DNA of 19,674 nt from HRBIN24 sp035574155 (GTDB lineage: Bacteria; Chloroflexota; Dehalococcoidia; SM23-28-2; HRBIN24): NCBI GenBank assembly GCA_035574155.1, contig DATLZD010000007.1, positions 1-19,674 of the forward strand. Direction: 5' to 3'. The position numbers were made by a program, and so were the translations under genes. Position 1 is the first letter of the stretch. Each line of letters opens with the position of its first letter. Below the pieces are notes generated by a model that saw only the letters and a program-made list of their open reading frames with translations, was not told where the DNA came from and searched no databases. Of this stretch, positions 7,213 to 13,285 are shown in pieces.

Positions 7213-8217
7213 TCAGGGGCTGCTGGCCGTCGCCGTCACCATGGGCATCACCTCCCGCGCGAACAGGGTCATGGACCTGCGCACACGCTCCGGCTCTAGG
7301 GCGCCGAAGTTCATGAGGGCCATGACCTGGGTGACGCCCATGGCGGCCAGCTTGCGCAGCCGCGCTGCCACCAGCTCCGGGTCGCCGAACAGGATCAGCT
7401 CACCGCTGTCCAGCTCGTCGAAGCTGCGCTGGCGGGCATACAGCCGGGTGACGACGTAGCGCCGCAGGGCGGCATCGGCCTCCTGCCGGGCCGCCTCCTT
7501 GCTGGAGGAGACGTAGGTGTGCAGGGCGACGGCCACGTCGGGGTCCCCCTGGTGGCCGGACTCGGAGTACCCCTTCCGGTAAGCAGCGATGACCTCGCCC
7601 AGGTCATCGATGGTGTCGCAGGTGGCATAGGGAACCATCATGATGTTGCGCCCGGTCTTGCCCACCTGGTAGGCACGGTCGGCGTGCAGGATGGCTATCC
7701 AGAGGGGCGGGTGCGGCTTCTGGTAAGGGGTCACGGCGATGCGGACGTTATCGACTCGGTGATAGGTCCCGTTGTAGCTGAACCGCTCCCCTTGCCAGGC
7801 CCGCACCATGACCTCCAGCGTCTCCTCGAAGCGCTGCCGCCGCTCCTCGGGCGAGATGCCGAAGCCCTGGAACTCGTGTTGGAGGTAGCCGGACCCCACG
7901 CCCAGCCGCAGGCGGCCGCGGGACAGGTGGTCGACCACCGCATATTCTTCCGCCGTCAACAGGGGGTTGTGGAAGGTCAGGACGGAGACGGCCACCCCCA
8001 GGCCGAGACGGGAGGTGCGCTGGGAGGCTGCGCCCAAGAAGGCGGGGGGTGAGGGAACGACGCCATACTCGTGGAAGTGGTGCTCGGCGACGAAGTATGC
8101 CCAGTAGCCAAGCTCTTCGGCCAGCTCCATCTCGGAGAGCACCTGGTCGTAGAGCTGGCCGATAGAGCGGGAGACGTCGAGGTGATGGTCGCAGACAGAG
8201 AAGATGCTGAACTTCAT
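7213..8217 (-). CDS. LLM-class flavin-dependent oxidoreductase (luciferase-like)
   Basis: Members of this TIM-barrel family use FMN or F420 for monooxygenation or hydride transfer. The 334-residue protein begins MKFSIFSVCDHH and shows AEHHFHEYG (44-52), a common family block, and HNPLLTAEEYAVVDHLSRGRLRLGVGSGY (83-111), the stretch that contacts the cofactor phosphate. The C-terminal VARLRKLAAMGVTQVMALMNFG is also typical. I chose the ATG at 8217 because AAGGAGGGGG (8221-8230) precedes it; an in-frame ATG at 8247 falls inside the -10 element of the promoter and cannot be in the transcript. It is the first gene of the putative operon, upstream of hmgA. It could oxidise or hydroxylate the imported aromatic compound, but the substrate and the FMN/F420 preference cannot be read here. 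Confidence 0.92.
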   Translation of the reverse strand: MKFSIFSVCDHHLDVSRSIGQLYDQVLSEMELAEELGYWAYFVAEHHFHEYGVVPSPPAFLGAASQRTSRLGLGVAVSVLTFHNPLLTAEEYAVVDHLSRGRLRLGVGSGYLQHEFQGFGISPEERRQRFEETLEVMVRAWQGERFSYNGTYHRVDNVRIAVTPYQKPHPPLWIAILHADRAYQVGKTGRNIMMVPYATCDTIDDLGEVIAAYRKGYSESGHQGDPDVAVALHTYVSSSKEAARQEADAALRRYVVTRLYARQRSFDELDSGELILFGDPELVAARLRKLAAMGVTQVMALMNFGALEPERVRRSMTLFAREVMPMVTATASSP

Positions 8218-8220
8218 GGG

Positions 8221-8230
8221 CCCCCTCCTT
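8221..8230 (-). promoter_or_regulatory. Ribosome binding site deciding the LLM oxidoreductase start
   Basis: The minus strand reads AAGGAGGGGG directly before CCC and the ATG at 8217. It supports this start over the in-frame ATG 30 nt further upstream. Confidence 0.8.
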
Positions 8231-8246
8231 GCCCGAGTTCGTTGCA

Positions 8247-8275
8247 TTTATAGCACTCTATGTGCGCATTGTCAA
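8247..8275 (-). promoter_or_regulatory. Near-consensus sigma-70-type promoter of the catabolic operon
   Basis: On the minus strand the -35 box is TTGACA (8270-8275), the spacer is exactly 17 bp (8253-8269), and the -10 box is TATAAA (8247-8252) preceded by TGC, an extended -10. Transcription would start near 8240, leaving a leader of about 20 nt that contains the ribosome site. No other good promoter was seen on this strand down to position 1, so it may serve all nine genes. Confidence 0.8.
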
Positions 8276-8280
8276 CGGCA

Positions 8281-8530
8281 GGTGTCCCCGGACGTTGGCC
8301 CCGTCGGCCGCCGGCGGGCGTTCGTCCCGCTCAGGTCAGGAAAGGCTGGAGGTCCCGCCGCGGGGGCCGCGCACCGCCTGTGCCTTGGGCCCCTGACTGG
8401 ACAGGCCGGCGGGCGCTGGGAGCTAGTGGCGACCAGGCCGAGGACGGCTGTCACAGGGGCGCCTTCGTTGCCCCCCTGCCATGGGGCGATGGCCGCGGGG
8501 GGGCGCCGACGTTAACGTGCTTTTAACGAC
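8281..8530. other. GC-rich intergenic stretch without a recognisable gene
   Basis: This lies between the divergent LLM and FAD-reductase genes. Short open frames exist on both strands but encode Pro/Arg/Gly-rich sequences with no ribosome site or family resemblance. No riboswitch, tRNA or repeat array was recognised. Near the right end is a perfect 10-bp palindrome, ACGTTAACGT (8509-8518), and TTAACG is repeated at 8523-8528, 11 bp after its first copy, so a regulator site beside the plus-strand promoter region is possible. Confidence 0.45.
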
Positions 8531-8533
8531 ACA

Positions 8534-8566
8534 TTGTCTAGCGTCTATCGAAATCGGCCGTATAAT
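8534..8566 (+). promoter_or_regulatory. Candidate promoter of the ferredoxin-reductase-like gene
   Basis: TATAAT at 8561-8566 is a perfect -10 hexamer in an AT-rich island within GC-rich DNA. The best -35-like hexamer, TTGTCT at 8534-8539, is 21 bp away, longer than optimal, and nothing better lies at 16-18 bp. A promoter working with an activator is possible. The assignment rests mainly on the -10. Confidence 0.4.
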
Positions 8567-8641
8567 TATTAGCATCATAGCCAATTATGGGGGTAAACTT
8601 TGCAGCCAGCCGCAGGGAGCCTGTCGCTGCCGGGGGTTACC

Positions 8642-9367
8642 ATGAGAGGGGGAAGACCTAGGGGAGGTCCCGCTTTGGCCATCGCCTACGTGCTGCGCCG
8701 CCAGGACTTGACGCCGACCCTCATGCGCCTGTGGCTCAAGGCGCCCCCGTCCTTCTCGTTCCGGGCTGGCCAGCACTGCCACCTGGTCCTGGACGGTGAG
8801 GAGCGCCCCTTCTTTATCGCTTCGGCGCCCTGGGAGCTGCCCATGCTGGAACTGGTGGCCCGTCTCGTCCCCCGCGGACCCTTCAGCCGGCGCCTCTGGA
8901 TGCTGGAGGAAGGGGACGCGGTGCCGTTGCGCTGGCAGGCCCAGGGGGCCCTGACCTTTGATCGTCGCTATCGGAACCAGGTGCTGGTGAGCACGGGTGT
9001 GGGCATCGCCCCCTTCATCAGCGTTCTGCGCGACCGGCTGCAGGTGCCGCCGGCCGTCCACCGCTTCTGGCTACTGCACATGTCGGCTGGGGAGGAGCTG
9101 GCCTATGCCCATGAGCTGGAGGGGCTGGCGGCCAGGTGTCCCCACTCCCTCCATTACACCATCGTCCCGCCCACGCCGCGGATGAGGCGTCCTGCCGCCT
9201 CTCACGCTCCCGTGGTGACCAAGGGGGTCAGCCGCTGGCTGGATGCACAAGACCTGGATCCCCGCCTCACCATGGTCTACTTGGCCGGGCGCCGCTGCCT
9301 GCTGGAGGACCTGGCCGGGCACCTGCGGCGTCAGGGCTGGCGCGTCAAGCACGAGTTCATAGACTGA
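8642..9367 (+). CDS. Ferredoxin-NADP reductase-like FAD/NAD(P)-binding protein
   Basis: A soluble flavoprotein of the FNR superfamily, 241 residues from the ATG at 8642. It has the two-domain order of the family: an FAD barrel with FRAGQHCHLVL (40-50) and RPFFIAS (55-61), a variant of the R-x-Y-S FAD motif, then the nucleotide domain with VSTGVGIAPFISVLR (116-130). The C-terminal half has VYLAGRRCLLEDLAGHLRRQGW and ends in KHEFID. No 2Fe-2S ferredoxin or globin domain is attached, so it needs a separate electron partner, and none is adjacent. The start is uncertain. The TTG at 8675 has the best ribosome site (GGGGAGG, 7 nt upstream) and would drop an Arg/Gly-rich leader; a TTG at 8600 is also in frame. 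The frame begins about 75 bp downstream of a TATAAT box. Substrate and partner are unknown. Confidence 0.85.
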   Translation: MRGGRPRGGPALAIAYVLRRQDLTPTLMRLWLKAPPSFSFRAGQHCHLVLDGEERPFFIASAPWELPMLELVARLVPRGPFSRRLWMLEEGDAVPLRWQAQGALTFDRRYRNQVLVSTGVGIAPFISVLRDRLQVPPAVHRFWLLHMSAGEELAYAHELEGLAARCPHSLHYTIVPPTPRMRRPAASHAPVVTKGVSRWLDAQDLDPRLTMVYLAGRRCLLEDLAGHLRRQGWRVKHEFID

Positions 9368-9461
9368 GACCCCCCTCCCACCGCGCTGTGGCGGCCTCCC
9401 GCCCACTCGGCCGCCGCCCTGCCTCTCGGTCGGAAAGTAGCCACCAGGCCCGGGTAGACAT

Positions 9462-9490
9462 TTGACGTGAAGGTAAGCGTGCATTACAAT
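9462..9490 (+). promoter_or_regulatory. Promoter of the ABC exporter genes
   Basis: TTGACG (9462-9467), a 17-bp spacer and TACAAT (9485-9490) match the sigma-70 consensus well. The predicted transcription start (about 9497) is only some 10 nt before the ATG at 9507, and the -10 box contains the first bases of the earlier in-frame ATG at 9489. Confidence 0.75.
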
Positions 9491-9506
9491 GCCCCTGAGG
9501 GTCGCC

Positions 9507-11309
9507 ATGCATCTGCTGAGATTGCTAAGGTTCCTCTCCCCTTACAAGAGGCAGGTGGCCCTGGCCCTGGTCTGCATCGGCGGGGCGAGCGGCTTCGGCC
9601 TGGCCAGTCCGCAGCTGGTCCGCTGGGCGGTGGACTTCGGCCTGGGCATAAAGGTCGAGGGTGGGCGTCTCGAGACCGAGACCAGCGTGCCGGTGCTGGT
9701 GGTGGCTGCCCTGGCGGTGGTGGGGGCAGCGGTGCTGCGGGGCGCCTTCGCCTATGGGCAGCAGTTCCTATCGGAGTGGACGTCCCAGAGGGTGGCCTAC
9801 GACCTGCGCAATCGCCTATACGACCAGTTCCAGCGCCTCTCCTTCTCCTTCCACGACCACTCCGAGACAGGGCAGCTCATGTCGCGGGCCACCCAGGACG
9901 TGGAGGCGGCGCGGCTCTTCATCCAGTTCGGCGTTCTGCGGCTGGGCTACCTGGCAGGGGTGGTGTTGGCGGCGGCGGTCCTCATGTTCTGGAGCGACTG
10001 GCAGCTGGCCCTGGCCGCCCTGTCGGTGGCGCCCTTGGTGCTGTGGCGCTCCGCCTCCATGAGCGTGCGCCTGCGTCCCCTCTGGCTGCAGGTCCAGAAC
10101 CGCATGGGGCAGCTCACCAGCCTGCTGCAGGAGTCCCTCACGGGCTTCCGGGTGGTGAAGGTCTTCGGGCGGGAGGAGTACGAGCTGGAGCGCTTCGGGA
10201 AGGAGGCGCGGGCCCTGTTCAACGATGCCTACACCGCCGGGCGCATCCAGGCCTACAACAGCCCCCTCATATCCTTCCTGTGGATGGTCTCGCAGGGGGT
10301 GGTGCTGCTGTTCGGGGGCTGGCAGGCCATCGAGGGCCGGGTGACGGTGGGCGAGCTTACCGCTTTCCTCTTTTATCTCACCCTCATGCAGATGCCCCTG
10401 CGGGCCCTGGGCTGGATCGTGGGGGTCTACTCGCGGGCCCTGTCGGCCTCCCAGCGCATCTTCGAGATACTGGACGCCCAGCCGGAGGTCAAGGAGAAGC
10501 CGGGGGCCATCGTCCTGCGGGACGTGAAGGGCCACGTGCGCTTCGAGGACGTGCATTTCTCCTACAACTCGCTGGCGCCGGTCCTGAGGGGTATCACCTT
10601 CGAGGCGCGTCCCGGAGAGGTGGTGGCCCTGATGGGCCCGGCGGGCAGCGGTAAGACGACCATCGTCAACCTGCTGCCCCGTTTCTATGACGTCACTTCC
10701 GGACGCATCACCATCGACGGCATCGACATACGGGACGTGACCCTCCAGTCGCTGCGGCGGGTGGTGGGCATCGTCCAGCAGGACCTCTTTCTGTTTTCGG
10801 CCACCATCCGTGACAACATCGCCTACGGCGCACCCTGGGCTAGCCAGGAGGACATCGAGCGGGCGGCCAAGGTGGCCCGCATCCATGACTTCATCATCTC
10901 CCTGCCCGACGGCTACGACACCTGGGTGGGGGAGCGGGGCATAACCCTTTCGGGCGGCCAGAGGCAGCGGGTGGCCATCGCCCGCACGCTGCTGCGGGAC
11001 CCCCGCATCCTCATCCTGGACGACTCCACCTCCAGCGTGGACACCGAGACGGAGCGCCTCATCTGGGAGGCCTTGGTGGAGCTGATGAAGGGACGCACCA
11101 CCTTCGTCATCGCCCACCGGCTGCGTACCCTGAAGCTGGCCGACAAGGTCCTGGTGCTGAAGGACGGGGAGATAGTGGAGCAGGGACGGCACGAGGAGCT
11201 GTTGGCCCGGCAGGGCCTCTACCGCCAGATCTACGAGCTGGAGCTGCGCGACCAGGAGGAGGCGCTGCGGCTCACCATGGGCCAGCCGACGGTCGGGGGA
11301 GGCAGCTGA
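9507..11309 (+). CDS. Heterodimeric ABC exporter subunit with degenerate catalytic residue
   Basis: A half-transporter (600 residues) with an N-terminal six-helix exporter domain and a C-terminal ATPase. Walker A is GPAGSGKTT (377-385), the signature is intact LSGGQ (481-485), and Walker B reads ILILDDSTSSVD with D505 followed by D506 where the catalytic glutamate should be. This D-for-E change is the mark of the non-catalytic subunit in heterodimeric exporters such as TM287/288 and BmrCD. I chose the ATG at 9507 because TGAGGG lies 5 nt before it and the promoter -10 box overlaps the earlier ATG at 9489. The partner gene begins 2 nt after its stop. The family exports drugs, lipids or peptides; the substrate here is unknown and no regulator gene is adjacent. 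Confidence 0.93.
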   Translation: MHLLRLLRFLSPYKRQVALALVCIGGASGFGLASPQLVRWAVDFGLGIKVEGGRLETETSVPVLVVAALAVVGAAVLRGAFAYGQQFLSEWTSQRVAYDLRNRLYDQFQRLSFSFHDHSETGQLMSRATQDVEAARLFIQFGVLRLGYLAGVVLAAAVLMFWSDWQLALAALSVAPLVLWRSASMSVRLRPLWLQVQNRMGQLTSLLQESLTGFRVVKVFGREEYELERFGKEARALFNDAYTAGRIQAYNSPLISFLWMVSQGVVLLFGGWQAIEGRVTVGELTAFLFYLTLMQMPLRALGWIVGVYSRALSASQRIFEILDAQPEVKEKPGAIVLRDVKGHVRFEDVHFSYNSLAPVLRGITFEARPGEVVALMGPAGSGKTTIVNLLPRFYDVTSGRITIDGIDIRDVTLQSLRRVVGIVQQDLFLFSATIRDNIAYGAPWASQEDIERAAKVARIHDFIISLPDGYDTWVGERGITLSGGQRQRVAIARTLLRDPRILILDDSTSSVDTETERLIWEALVELMKGRTTFVIAHRLRTLKLADKVLVLKDGEIVEQGRHEELLARQGLYRQIYELELRDQEEALRLTMGQPTVGGGS

Positions 11310-11311
11310 CC

Positions 11312-13231
11312 ATGGGCATGTGGGGCGGCTTCGGCGGCGGCATGCACTTGGGGGCCGTGCGCCGCGGGGCCGACGTCTGGGAGGAGGAGGGCCCCGGCAC
11401 CATCTACGACCACACGGTGGTGCGTCGCTTCCTGCCCCACCTGGCCCCCTACAAGTGGCGGGTGGTGGCGGCCTGGGGTGCCCTGCTGGTGGCGGCTGCC
11501 ACCACCCAGGCCCAGCCCTGGCTCATCGGCCGCGGCATCGATGAGTTCGTGCGCGGGGGCAACTTCCGCGGGCTGGCGGTCATCGCTGGGCTGGTGTTGG
11601 GGCTGGCAGCAGTATCCTGGGGTGCCCAGTTCGTGCAGCAACTGCTGACCACCTACGTGGGGCACCGGGTCCTGCTGCGCCTGCGGATGCTCCTGTTCGA
11701 GCACATCATGAAGCTCTCGGTGCGTTTCATCGACAGCAACCAGGTGGGCCGCGTCATGTCCCGCATCCAGAACGACGTGGCGGCCCTGCAGGACCTCATC
11801 ACCACCGGCGTCTATGACATCTTCTACCAGTTCCTCGGCGTGGCCTTCGTTATCTTCTTCGTCTTCTACCAGGACGTGATCATGGCCCTGGTGGCCCTGT
11901 CGGTGCTGCCGGTGTTGGTGGTAGCCATGGCCATCTGGCAGTCACGGGCGCGGCAGGCCTTCCTGCGCGTCCGCCAGGCCATCGCCGTGGTCAATGCCAA
12001 CCTGCAGGAGAACGTGTCGGGGGTGCGGGTGGTCCAGAGCCTCACCCGCGAGGAGGAGAACCTGCGCCGCTTCGACCGGGTCAACGCTGACCACCTCATG
12101 GCCAATGTGGAGGCGGGCCGGCTGACGGCGGCGGTGATGCCCCTGGTGGAGGTGCTGGTGGCCGCCTCCACCGCCCTGGTCATCGGCGTGGGGGGCGTGC
12201 GGGTGATGAACGGCCAGCTGGAGGTGGGCGAGTTTGTGGCCTTCGCCCTATACGTGCAGCGGGTGTTCGAGCCGGTCCGCAACCTGATCATGCAGTACAC
12301 CCAGTTGCAGCGGGCCATGGCCGCTGGCGCCCGCATCCTTGAGGTCCTGGACACCCAGCCCGAGATCACCGACGCCCCTGACGCCATCGACCTGCCCGAC
12401 ATCCGCGGCGAGGTTGAGTTCCGACACGTCCACTTCCGCTATGTCCCCGACGTGGAGGTCTTGCACGACATCAACCTGAAGGTGCAGCCCGGGGAGATGG
12501 TGGCCATCGTGGGCCCCACCGGGGCCGGCAAGAGCACCCTCGTCTCGCTGGTGGCCCGCCTCTACGACGTGACGGAGGGGGAGCTGCTCATCGACGGGAT
12601 CGACATCCGCCGCATCCGCCGCAGCTCTCTGGCCCGGCGGCTGGGGGTGGTCCTGCAGGAGCCTTTCCTGTTCACGGGGACGGTGCGGGAGAACATACGC
12701 TACGGCCGTCCCGATGCCAGCGACGAGGAGGTGGAGGCGGCAGCCAGGGCGGTAGGTGCCCACGACTTCATCGTCCGCCTCCCCCAGGGCTACGACACCT
12801 ACCTGCACGAGCGGGGCCAGAACCTCTCGCTGGGGCAGCGGCAGCTCATCAGCTTCGCCCGGGCGCTGCTGGCCGACCCCCGTATCCTCATCCTGGACGA
12901 GGCCACGGCCAGCGTCGACCCGGTGACGGAGGCGCTGCTGCAGCGGGCCCTGCGCCAGCTGCTGAAGGGCCGTACCTCCTTCGTCATTGCCCACCGGCTG
13001 TCCACGGTGCGGGGCGCCGACCGCATCCTGGTGCTGGACGGGGGGAGGATCGTGGAGGAGGGGCGGCACCAGGAGCTGATGGCCCGCGATGGCCTCTACG
13101 CCCGCCTGTACCGCCTGGCCTATCAACAGGCGGTGCCGGTGCTGGGAGGCGACGGCCACGGACGCGGCGGCGACGGCGCCGGCGAGGGCAGCCGCTCGGG
13201 CCGGGCCTCCCACCCCTCCTCTGCCCCTTAG
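11312..13231 (+). CDS. Heterodimeric ABC exporter subunit with catalytic glutamate
   Basis: The partner half-transporter, 639 residues: an N-terminal extension of about 45 residues (Gly-rich, then acidic WEEEGPG), a six-helix transmembrane domain and an ATPase. Walker A is GPTGAGKST (401-409), Walker B ILILDEATASVD has D529 and catalytic E530, and the signature is the degenerate LSLGQ (505-509). Paired with the upstream subunit it would form one complete ATP site (E530 with the partner's LSGGQ) and one degenerate site (partner's D506 with LSLGQ), the arrangement known from TM287/288. The C-terminal tail after about residue 610 is Gly/Asp/Arg-rich and probably disordered. GGGAGG upstream of the ATG lies in the end of the first gene, so the two are tightly coupled. 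Confidence 0.94.
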   Translation: MGMWGGFGGGMHLGAVRRGADVWEEEGPGTIYDHTVVRRFLPHLAPYKWRVVAAWGALLVAAATTQAQPWLIGRGIDEFVRGGNFRGLAVIAGLVLGLAAVSWGAQFVQQLLTTYVGHRVLLRLRMLLFEHIMKLSVRFIDSNQVGRVMSRIQNDVAALQDLITTGVYDIFYQFLGVAFVIFFVFYQDVIMALVALSVLPVLVVAMAIWQSRARQAFLRVRQAIAVVNANLQENVSGVRVVQSLTREEENLRRFDRVNADHLMANVEAGRLTAAVMPLVEVLVAASTALVIGVGGVRVMNGQLEVGEFVAFALYVQRVFEPVRNLIMQYTQLQRAMAAGARILEVLDTQPEITDAPDAIDLPDIRGEVEFRHVHFRYVPDVEVLHDINLKVQPGEMVAIVGPTGAGKSTLVSLVARLYDVTEGELLIDGIDIRRIRRSSLARRLGVVLQEPFLFTGTVRENIRYGRPDASDEEVEAAARAVGAHDFIVRLPQGYDTYLHERGQNLSLGQRQLISFARALLADPRILILDEATASVDPVTEALLQRALRQLLKGRTSFVIAHRLSTVRGADRILVLDGGRIVEEGRHQELMARDGLYARLYRLAYQQAVPVLGGDGHGRGGDGAGEGSRSGRASHPSSAP

Positions 13232-13259
13232 GCCTGGCCCTGACCCCCACCCGCGGGCC

Positions 13260-13265
13260 TATAAT
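13260..13265 (+). promoter_or_regulatory. Candidate -10 box upstream of the FAD-linked oxidase
   Basis: A perfect TATAAT lies in the 54-bp gap after the exporter genes, 20 nt before the GTG start. No good -35 is visible at 16-18 bp, so strength is doubtful and the gene may also be read through from the exporter promoter. Confidence 0.35.
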
Positions 13266-13285
13266 CGCCCCTGGAGGTGTGACCT

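Noticed and set aside
8260..8526. Possible small genes in the gap between the divergent genes
   Set aside because: All frames encode Arg/Pro/Gly-rich peptides without ribosome sites, and the region directly overlaps the minus-strand promoter.
9816..11192. Minus-strand open frame of 458 codons opposite the first ABC exporter gene
   Set aside because: Its composition (many His, Gln, Pro and Gly) is an antisense artefact of a high-GC gene whose motifs on the plus strand are clear.
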